Assembly (NCBI GenBank): GCA_024403175.1
Contig: JAKSSI010000062.1
Location: 1-7,453 of the forward strand
From: Clostridia bacterium
GTDB lineage: Bacteria; Bacillota_A; Clostridia; Peptostreptococcales; Anaerovoracaceae
Length of the DNA: 7,453 bases
Direction of reading: 5' to 3'
Made by a program: the position numbers and the translations under genes. Below, in pieces: positions 1 through 4,853 of this stretch; position 1 is the first letter of the stretch; every line of letters begins with the position of its first letter. A model generated the notes under the pieces. The model was not told where the DNA came from. It saw nothing but the letters and a program-made list of their open reading frames with translations, and did not search any database.

Positions 1-1124
1 AGCCTTTTAAGGGTAAGAAAGTAGCACTTTCCGTACACCTCGAAGCAAAGACTGCATATCTTTGCCTTGCAATGGCTAAGGGCGGCGCCAAAATGTATGT
101 AACAGGCAGCAACCCACTTTCTACTCAAGATGATGTAGCTGCAGCACTTGTAGCAGCTGGTCTTGAAGTATTTGCAACTCATGGTTGCTCTATGAAGGAA
201 TATGAAGATAACCTTTGCAGAGTTCTTGAGGTTGGCCCAAATATCATCATCGATGACGGTGGAGATCTTGTAGACCTTATGCATACTAAATATAAGGACC
301 TTATTGGTAAGGTTATTGGCGGCTGCGAAGAAACAACTACAGGTATTCATAGACTCAAGGCTATGGCTAAAGAAGGAACACTTATGTTCCCAATGGTTAT
401 GGTAAACGAAGCAGACTGTAAGCATATGTTTGATAACCGTTATGGTACAGGCCAGTCTGTATGGGATGGAATCAACAGAACAACAAACCTTATTGTTGCT
501 GGTAAGAAGGTAGTTGTTGCAGGTTATGGCTGGTGCGGTAAGGGTGTTGCTATGAGAGCAAAGGGGCTTGCTGGCGACGTAATTATTACAGAAGTAGATC
601 CAGTAAGAGCACTTGAAGCATACATGGATGGCTTTGCTGTTATGCCTATGGCAGAAGCTGCAAAGGTTGGTGATATCTTCGTTACAGTTACAGGCTGCGA
701 ACAGGTTATCAAGAAGGAACACTTTAAGACTATGAAGGATGGCGCTATCCTTACAAATGCAGGCCACTTCGATGTAGAAGTAGACGTAGCAGGTCTTAAG
801 AAGATTGCAGTAAAAGAATATGAAGCAAGACATAACATTAAGGGTTATGTACTTGATAACAAGAAGACAGTATTCGTAATTGCAGATGGCAGACTTGTAA
901 ACCTTGCTGCTGGCGATGGTCACCCTGCAGAAATTATGGATATGAGCTTTGCAATTCAGGCACTTTCTGCTAAGTATCTTGTTGAAAACAAGAACAAGCT
1001 TAAGCCTGGTGTAATTGAAGTTCCAAGAGAAATTGATGAAGCTGTTGCAGTAAGAAAGCTTGCAGCACTTGATATCAAGATTGATAAGCTTTCTGCAAGA
1101 CAGAAGAAGTATTTAGGACTTTAA
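1..1124 (+). CDS. ahcY: S-adenosylhomocysteine hydrolase family protein (5' partial), HxExK subtype
   Basis: Family role: reversible, NAD-dependent cleavage of S-adenosylhomocysteine (or S-inosylhomocysteine) to homocysteine plus nucleoside, recycling the product of SAM-dependent methylation in the cytosol. The reading frame is already open at the left edge, with the first whole codon at base 3, so the N-terminus is missing. The ATG at 72 is an internal methionine, not the start. Seen in the protein: HLEAK (bases 36-50), STQDD, TTTGIHRL, NEADCKHMFDNRYGTGQS, the NAD-binding glycine loop GYGWCGKG (bases 522-545), HFDVEVDVAGL and LVNLAAGDGHPAEIMDMSFA. The C-terminus ends in RQKKYLGL and lacks the KxxxYRY-type tail of eukaryotic and most bacterial enzymes, as in the archaeal/Thermotoga-like branch. 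HLEAK replaces the HxTx[E/Q] adenine-contact motif, so S-inosylhomocysteine may be the better substrate (inference). It is followed after 3 bp by a SprT-like gene and is probably first in that transcript within this window. Confidence 0.95.
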   Translation, partial: PFKGKKVALSVHLEAKTAYLCLAMAKGGAKMYVTGSNPLSTQDDVAAALVAAGLEVFATHGCSMKEYEDNLCRVLEVGPNIIIDDGGDLVDLMHTKYKDLIGKVIGGCEETTTGIHRLKAMAKEGTLMFPMVMVNEADCKHMFDNRYGTGQSVWDGINRTTNLIVAGKKVVVAGYGWCGKGVAMRAKGLAGDVIITEVDPVRALEAYMDGFAVMPMAEAAKVGDIFVTVTGCEQVIKKEHFKTMKDGAILTNAGHFDVEVDVAGLKKIAVKEYEARHNIKGYVLDNKKTVFVIADGRLVNLAAGDGHPAEIMDMSFAIQALSAKYLVENKNKLKPGVIEVPREIDEAVAVRKLAALDIKIDKLSARQKKYLGL

Positions 1125-1127
1125 TAA

Positions 1128-1706
1128 ATGGATAATGCAGCTCTGGTAGAAAAAATCAGAACTGAATATGATAGACTAGATAAGATTTGCGGCGTCAGCA
1201 CTAGGGGCGCCGCAATTCGTATATCATCTAGAATGACAAGCACATTGGGGCTTTTTAAACCGGGCAATTGGCTTAGGCGCATTCCTATGGAAATAGTTAT
1301 TTCCAAGCGAATTTGCGAAAACGAAGCTTTATTTATGGATGTTATTCGTCATGAGTATGCTCATATGCTAGTATTCTTAAGGCAACCTCATAGAAGGCAT
1401 GGCCATGATAGTGTATGGAAAAAGGCTTGCCTAGAGGTGGGTTGCACTCCACGTGCTACATACAAAGATTTATCTGGTGATTTGTTTCCAAGCAGAAGAA
1501 TCTCTTACAAATACGAAGTTGTATGCAAGGGCTGCGGAGCTGTCAGCAGATATAAAAAGGAATCTACGGTTGTAAAAATTGTAGAACATAAAAAGCGTGG
1601 CAAAGTGGTTTGCCAGGTATGCGGTGGAAATAATTTTTATATAGCGCAAGTTAAAAACCAAAATGAAATGGAAGAACAGATTTATTTAGATGCGCTACTT
1701 AAATAG
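1128..1706 (+). CDS. SprT-like zinc metalloprotein with C-terminal zinc ribbon
   Basis: A 192-residue SprT-domain protein. The zincin motif HEYAH (H75, E76, H79) supplies two zinc ligands and the catalytic Glu. GHDSVWKKAC provides the likely third ligand, H93, four residues before the aromatic residue as in SprT/SPRTN. A zinc ribbon follows, with CKGC (C133, C136) and CQVC (C162, C165). Eukaryotic SPRTN proteins degrade DNA-protein crosslinks; the role of bacterial SprT-like proteins is poorly defined, so the substrate here is unknown. No signal peptide or membrane segment is seen, so it should be cytosolic. The ATG lies 3 bp after the ahcY stop, with only a weak TAGGAC ribosome-binding site (1114-1119), so translation probably depends on ahcY. 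Codon choice (CTA, TTA, AGG, CGT) is more relaxed than in ahcY, consistent with lower expression. Family assignment is firm; activity is inferred. Confidence 0.88.
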   Translation: MDNAALVEKIRTEYDRLDKICGVSTRGAAIRISSRMTSTLGLFKPGNWLRRIPMEIVISKRICENEALFMDVIRHEYAHMLVFLRQPHRRHGHDSVWKKACLEVGCTPRATYKDLSGDLFPSRRISYKYEVVCKGCGAVSRYKKESTVVKIVEHKKRGKVVCQVCGGNNFYIAQVKNQNEMEEQIYLDALLK

Positions 1707-1713
1707 GAAATAT

Positions 1714-1720
1714 AAAGGAG
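1714..1720 (+). promoter_or_regulatory. Ribosome-binding site AAAGGAG setting the yhbY start
   Basis: AAAGGAG sits 5 nt before the ATG at 1726. It decides the start of the CRM-domain gene: an in-frame ATG at 1690 lies inside the end of the SprT-like gene, lacks a ribosome-binding site and would add 12 residues not typical of the family. Confidence 0.85.
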
Positions 1721-1725
1721 TAAAT

Positions 1726-2019
1726 ATGCTTACAGGAAAACAGAGATCTTATCTTAAATCTCTTGCAACAAATCTCGATGCAACAGTGTACATTGGTAAG
1801 AACGAACTTACAGAAAATACAATTAAGGAAATGGATGCGTACCTTACAGCTCATGAAATGGTAAAGGTAAAGCTTCAGGAATGTGTTGAAATAAGCCCAA
1901 AGGATGCAGCAAATCAGGCAGCAGAAAAACTTGGCGCTGAATATGTTCAGTCCATCGGTAGAAAGTTTGTTTTATACAGAGAAAGCAAAGACAATAAGCA
2001 GATTTTCCTGCCTAGATAA
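1726..2019 (+). CDS. yhbY: YhbY/YqeI-type CRM-domain RNA-binding protein
   Basis: A 97-residue single-CRM-domain protein. Members of this family (E. coli YhbY, B. subtilis YqeI) are linked to 50S ribosome pre-particles and are thought to help ribosome assembly. Seen: [14 protein letters not shown] at the start, IGKNELTEN (residues 23-31) for the RNA-binding loop, a helix ending in HEMVKVKL (43-50), and [11 protein letters not shown] (77-87) for the last strand, followed by a short IFLPR tail. Length and order fit the family. The usual GxxG loop reads G24-K-N-E27, with the second glycine replaced by glutamate. The start is set by AAAGGAG 5 nt upstream. It lies 19 bp after the SprT-like gene and is probably last in the ahcY transcript. 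Its stop overlaps the end of the convergent J-domain gene by 8 bp. Confidence 0.9.
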   Translation: MLTGKQRSYLKSLATNLDATVYIGKNELTENTIKEMDAYLTAHEMVKVKLQECVEISPKDAANQAAEKLGAEYVQSIGRKFVLYRESKDNKQIFLPR

Positions 2020-2569
2020 GGAATATGCTGCAGCCTCTAAAGAAGAGGTTAAAAAACATATTCAAGATAAACATTGTGAATAAGAATCTAAATAGACCAC
2101 CAAATCTAAGACCGGAGAAAAAACTAGCCGGTCTTTTTTGTTGGTTATAAGAATTGTTTTGATTTTGATAATAGGAATTCTGTTGATATGAATTCTGCTG
2201 ATAATTATTCTGATAAGAACTTTGAGGGTCGTCATCTGATACCCAAGTTCTATACATAGTAAATCCGAAAGGTGTGACCCTAGTCTTGGTTTCCCAATGG
2301 CCACGGCCGTTTCCGTATGAATATGTATTGGTGAAAGGAGATGAATCGTATCCGTAAGAATAAGGATTTGCCTGCTGCTGTGAGTAGACATTTCCGTTTT
2401 TAATTGCATCGTAAGCCGCATTTACTTCTGCCATTTTTTGCGCAGCAAACTCATCGTTCGGATTTAAATCCGGATGATATTTTTTCGCAAGCTTTTTGTA
2501 TGCACTTGTAACTTCTTCATCGGAAGCGCTTGGTGAAATTCCAAGCACTTCGTATGGATTTTGATTCAT
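2012..2569 (-). CDS. Small J-domain (DnaJ-like) protein with Q/N/Y-rich linker and C-terminal membrane segment
   Basis: A 185-residue J-domain co-chaperone. J-domains stimulate the ATPase of Hsp70/DnaK, and the domain beyond them selects the client or location. Residues 3-58 form the J-domain: [13 protein letters not shown], helix [14 protein letters not shown] at 32-34, and helix [13 protein letters not shown]. There is no G/F region, zinc finger or DnaJ C-terminal domain, so it is not DnaJ proper. Residues 60-145 are low-complexity, rich in Q, N, Y and S, with near-perfect YQQNS repeats around 123-133. Residues 157-178 ([19 protein letters not shown]) are strongly hydrophobic and probably insert in the membrane, which would leave the J-domain in the cytosol next to DnaK (inference). 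Its ATG directly abuts the lrp stop (TAA|ATG) and no good ribosome-binding site is seen, suggesting coupled translation. The 3' end overlaps yhbY by 8 bp. The client is unknown. Confidence 0.85.
   Translation of the reverse strand: MNQNPYEVLGISPSASDEEVTSAYKKLAKKYHPDLNPNDEFAAQKMAEVNAAYDAIKNGNVYSQQQANPYSYGYDSSPFTNTYSYGNGRGHWETKTRVTPFGFTMYRTWVSDDDPQSSYQNNYQQNSYQQNSYYQNQNNSYNQQKRPASFFSGLRFGGLFRFLFTMFILNMFFNLFFRGCSIFLI
2108..2139 (+). terminator. Rho-independent terminator for the ahcY-sprT-yhbY transcript, inside the J-domain gene
   Basis: A perfect 8-bp stem, AAGACCGG (2108-2115) with CCGGTCTT (2128-2135), encloses a 12-nt A-rich loop. It is followed on the + strand by a T run (2134-2139, the first two Ts belonging to the stem). 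It has the right shape and direction to end + strand transcription 88 nt after the yhbY stop. On the - strand no T run follows the stem, so it should not stop lrp-J-domain transcription. It lies wholly within the convergent coding sequence, where it encodes residues 145-154 ([10 protein letters not shown]). Confidence 0.75.
2175..2204 (-). repeat. Two 15-bp tandem repeats encoding YQQNS-type units in the J-domain protein linker
   Basis: On the + strand GAATTCTGTTGATAT (2175-2189) is followed directly by GAATTCTGCTGATAA (2190-2204), differing at two positions. A more decayed third unit starts at 2205. Read on the - strand they encode repeated Y/Q/N/S pentapeptides, so the linker appears to have grown by in-frame tandem duplication. 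Confidence 0.75.
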
Positions 2570-3031
2570 TTATTTCTTTGCGATAGGTGCTACTGAATGG
2601 CAGAGCTTAATCTGTTCGATAAATACATCTGTTTCAGTACCCTTAATACCCTTGATTTCCTTGACTTTTCTCATAATTACACCAAGGCTATCGGTATCTC
2701 TTGTGGCAATACGGATAATATAGTCACATGTACCTGTTACGAAGTAGCATTCAAGAATTTCATCTGATTCGTCTACTACGCGGAAAAGTTCTTTTGGATT
2801 TAAAGATCCGTCTACACTTACAAGCATAATTGCCTGGAGTCCCTTATCCATTGCTTTTGGATTAAGTACTGCTGTGTACTGATCAATAATTCCGCTCTGT
2901 TCAAGTTTCTTTAATCTTTCGGAAACAGCTGAGAGTGAGAGATTAATTCTCTTTGACAATTCGGAAATAGAAACTCTTGCGTTTTCCTGTAAAACCTCTA
3001 ATATTTTTGCATCTATACTGTCTAAGGTCAT
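2570..3031 (-). CDS. Lrp/AsnC-family transcriptional regulator
   Basis: A 153-residue regulator of the feast/famine family. These are dimers or octamers that bind AT-rich DNA and sense amino acids or related small molecules. The N-terminal helix-turn-helix covers about residues 4-50 (LDSIDAKILEVLQENAR, then ISELSKRINLSLSAVSERLKKLEQSGII). The RAM ligand-binding/oligomerisation domain covers about 65-142, with the usual ECYFVTGTCDYIIRI core (G100, D103). Length is normal. The start at 3031 is chosen because GGAGG (3041-3045) lies 9 nt upstream and the protein then begins MTLDSIDAKIL as usual for the family; an in-frame ATG at 3091 would add 20 unlikely residues. It is the first gene of a two-gene unit with the J-domain gene and is divergent from glnS. 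Repeats in the shared upstream region could be its own binding sites (inference). The ligand cannot be read from the sequence. Confidence 0.93.
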   Translation of the reverse strand: MTLDSIDAKILEVLQENARVSISELSKRINLSLSAVSERLKKLEQSGIIDQYTAVLNPKAMDKGLQAIMLVSVDGSLNPKELFRVVDESDEILECYFVTGTCDYIIRIATRDTDSLGVIMRKVKEIKGIKGTETDVFIEQIKLCHSVAPIAKK

Positions 3032-3040
3032 AATTATCCG

Positions 3041-3045
3041 CCTCC
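3041..3045 (-). promoter_or_regulatory. Ribosome-binding site GGAGG setting the lrp-type start
   Basis: GGAGG on the - strand, 9 nt before the ATG at 3031. It favours that start over the upstream in-frame ATG at 3091. Confidence 0.85.
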
Positions 3046-3077
3046 ATATGACTATTTTCTTTAAAATACCAAATCGG

Positions 3078-3119
3078 GCGAAAAATTTCAAGCGAAATGA
3101 CGAATAAAGCGAAAAATTT
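3078..3119 (-). repeat. Direct repeat GCGAAAAATTT, possible operator of the lrp promoter
   Basis: GCGAAAAATTT occurs exactly at 3078-3088 and again at 3109-3119, start to start 31 bp, close to three helical turns. A shorter GCGAAA sits between them at 3092-3097. The right copy overlaps the proposed -10 box and start of the lrp transcript; the left copy lies about 25-35 bp into the leader. Same-face AT-rich sites of this kind would suit a multimeric Lrp-type protein repressing its own gene. The repeat is seen; the function is inferred. Confidence 0.5.
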
Positions 3120-3146
3120 AATAGTTTGCATAAGAACCATTAGCAA
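3118..3146 (-). promoter_or_regulatory. Predicted sigma-A-type promoter for the lrp/J-domain unit
   Basis: On the - strand, TTGCTA (3146-3141) and TATTAA (3123-3118) are separated by exactly 17 bp. The expected start would be near 3111, giving a leader of about 80 nt. Its elements lie within the same DNA as the glnS promoter on the other strand. Confidence 0.55.
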
Positions 3147-3154
3147 TGTATAAT
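3126..3154 (+). promoter_or_regulatory. Predicted sigma-A-type promoter for the glnS operon
   Basis: TTGCAT (3126-3131) and a perfect TATAAT (3149-3154) are separated by exactly 17 bp, a near-consensus housekeeping promoter. The expected start is near 3161, giving a leader of about 60 nt. That is too short for a T-box, and no T-box sequence is seen. Confidence 0.72.
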
Positions 3155-3182
3155 AAAGTGTTAAATTATATACTTTATTATA
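3149..3182. repeat. 11-bp perfect inverted repeat over the glnS -10 box and start site
   Basis: TATAATAAAGT (3149-3159) is matched by ACTTTATTATA (3172-3182) across a 12-bp AT-only-but-one spacer. The left arm contains the whole glnS -10 box. Because the predicted transcript starts near 3161, the left arm would not be in the RNA, so a DNA operator for a dimeric regulator fits better than an RNA hairpin. Arm centres are 23 bp apart, about two turns. AT-richness raises the chance of a coincidental repeat. Confidence 0.55.
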
Positions 3183-3205
3183 TTATAGATATGGGATGTA
3201 TATAC

Positions 3206-3216
3206 CTCCCAAGGAG
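3206..3216 (+). promoter_or_regulatory. glnS ribosome-binding site with adjacent self-complementary CTCC
   Basis: AAGGAG (3211-3216) lies 5 nt before the glnS ATG and fixes that start. CTCC (3206-3209) just upstream can pair with GGAG (3213-3216) over a 3-nt loop, partly hiding the site. The stem is only 4 bp, so any effect on translation is uncertain. Confidence 0.6.
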
Positions 3217-3221
3217 TTTTT

Positions 3222-4853
3222 ATGGACGGAAATTTTATTCACGACATAATCGATAAAGACATAGCAGAACACAAGTATGACAGAGAAATCATCACAAGAT
3301 TTCCACCAGAACCAAACGGATATCTTCACATTGGACATGTAAAATCCATTTGTCTGAATTTTGGAACTGCTCAGAAATACGGTGGTAGCTGCAATCTTCG
3401 CTATGACGATACAAACCCTACAAAGGAAGACGAAGAATTTGTAGGTTCAATTGAAGAAGACGTTAAGTGGCTTGGTTTTGAATGGAACAAGTTAAACTAC
3501 GCATCCAACTACTTCGACAAAATGTATGAATGTGCAAAAGAGCTTATTAAGCGCGGACTTGCATATGCATGCCAGATGACAGCCGAAGATATTCACAATA
3601 CAAGAGGTACTCTTACAGAGCCAGGCAAAGAAGCTCCAGATAGAAATAGAAGCATTGAAGAATCCCTTCAGATTTTCGAAGACATGAAAGCCGGCAAGTA
3701 TGAAGACGGTGTAATGTGCATTCGCGCAAAGATAGATATGGCATCTCCTAACATCAATATGAGAGATCCAGTTATCTACAGAGTTCTTCACACAACTCAC
3801 CACAACACAGGTGATAAGTGGTGCATCTATCCAATGTATGACTTTGCTCATCCAATTGAAGATGCTATTGAAGGAATTACTCATTCCCTTTGCACTCTCG
3901 AATTCGAAGATCACAGACCTTTCTACGAATGGGTTCTTAAATCTCTTGATTGGCCTCAGCCACCACAGCAGATTGAATTCGCAAAGCTGAATCTCTCTAA
4001 CACAATTATGAGTAAGAGAAATATCAGAGCGTTAGTAGAAAAGGGAGAAGTTGAAGGTTTCGACGACCCACGTCTTTGCACAATTGCGGGTATGCGCCGC
4101 AGAGGTTATACACCTGCAGCATTAAGAAATTTCTGCGAAGCAATTGGTGTAGCAAAAGCAAACTCTCAGATTGGTATGGACCAGCTTGAGTTCTTCGTAA
4201 GAGACGATTTAAAGGACAAGGTTTCAAACCGCTTTGTAATCTTCAATCCACTTAAACTTACAATTACAAATTATCCAGACGGACAGACAGAAGAGTGCAC
4301 AATTGAAAACAATCAGAATGTTCCAGAACTTGGAACACACACTCTTCCATTCTCAAAGCACCTCTACGTAGAAAGAGATGACTTTATGGAAATTCCAGCA
4401 AAGAAGTATTTCAGACTCTTCCCTGGAAATGAAGTTCGTCTTAAGGGTGCATACTTTGTAACATGCAACGAAGTTGTAAAGGACGAAGAAGGAAACGTAG
4501 TTGAACTCCTTTGCACTTACGACCCAGATACAAAGTCCGGAACACCTGGAGCAGATGCAAGAAAGGTAAAGGGAACCATCCACTGGCTCGATGCAGAGAC
4601 AGCAGTAGATATTCCGGTTCGCCAGTACGGATACCTTGCATATCCAAATCCAGAAACCGGCAGAAATGAATTCGATCCAAATTCCAGAATAGAATTAGTA
4701 GCTAAAGCTGAGCCAATAATAAGCGAAGCAAAGGGCGGAGAAAGATTCCAGTTCTTTAGAAACGGCTACTACATTGCAGACACAAAACTCTCAGAAGAAG
4801 GTAAACCTGTATTTAACCAGATTGTAGGACTTAAGTCCACTTATAAGCCATGA
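3222..4853 (+). CDS. glnS: Glutaminyl-tRNA synthetase
   Basis: Charges tRNA-Gln directly with glutamine using ATP (class I aminoacyl-tRNA synthetase, cytosol). The 543-residue length is close to the E. coli enzyme. The N-terminal Rossmann catalytic domain carries RFPPEPNGYLHIGHVKS, with HIGH at residues 36-39, then NLRYDDTNPTKEDEEFV. The second ATP-binding motif is IMSKRN (M263-S-K265-R-N267), the MSK form used by GlnRS instead of KMSKS. The C-terminal third (about 335-543) matches the two anticodon-binding beta-barrels. The NLRYDDTNP context and MSKR loop mark it as GlnRS, not GluRS. The start is fixed by AAGGAG 5 nt upstream. It leads a four-gene operon: its stop overlaps the next ATG (ATGA). 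Many Bacillota lack GlnRS and make Gln-tRNA by the GatCAB route, so a full glnS here is informative about lineage or ancient transfer. Confidence 0.97.
   Translation: MDGNFIHDIIDKDIAEHKYDREIITRFPPEPNGYLHIGHVKSICLNFGTAQKYGGSCNLRYDDTNPTKEDEEFVGSIEEDVKWLGFEWNKLNYASNYFDKMYECAKELIKRGLAYACQMTAEDIHNTRGTLTEPGKEAPDRNRSIEESLQIFEDMKAGKYEDGVMCIRAKIDMASPNINMRDPVIYRVLHTTHHNTGDKWCIYPMYDFAHPIEDAIEGITHSLCTLEFEDHRPFYEWVLKSLDWPQPPQQIEFAKLNLSNTIMSKRNIRALVEKGEVEGFDDPRLCTIAGMRRRGYTPAALRNFCEAIGVAKANSQIGMDQLEFFVRDDLKDKVSNRFVIFNPLKLTITNYPDGQTEECTIENNQNVPELGTHTLPFSKHLYVERDDFMEIPAKKYFRLFPGNEVRLKGAYFVTCNEVVKDEEGNVVELLCTYDPDTKSGTPGADARKVKGTIHWLDAETAVDIPVRQYGYLAYPNPETGRNEFDPNSRIELVAKAEPIISEAKGGERFQFFRNGYYIADTKLSEEGKPVFNQIVGLKSTYKP

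Noticed and set aside
524..838. 104-codon open frame on the - strand within ahcY
   Set aside because: It is antisense to the conserved NAD-binding part of the hydrolase and has a Ser/Thr/Pro-rich composition typical of shadow frames.
1700..2011. Terminator for the lrp/J-domain transcript within the antisense of yhbY
   Set aside because: I looked for a stem followed by a T run on the - strand past the J-domain stop and saw none convincing, so none is annotated.
2034..2050. Small hairpin CCTCT/AGAGG just after yhbY as a terminator
   Set aside because: It has only 5 bp of stem and is followed by A residues on the + strand, with no T run in the right place on either strand. The hairpin at 2108-2139 is much better.
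2062..2421. 119-codon open frame on the - strand in another phase of the J-domain gene
   Set aside because: Low-complexity Ile/Thr-rich product created by the repetitive linker sequence; the J-domain frame explains the region.
3155..3221. T-box riboswitch or attenuator in the glnS leader
   Set aside because: The predicted leader is only about 60 nt, with no T-box sequence, specifier stem or terminator/antiterminator pair.
3492..3914. 140-codon open frame on the - strand within glnS
   Set aside because: It lies entirely opposite strongly conserved GlnRS codons, its product is Cys/Phe/Ile-rich with no domain, and no ribosome-binding site or promoter was seen. It is a frame shadow.
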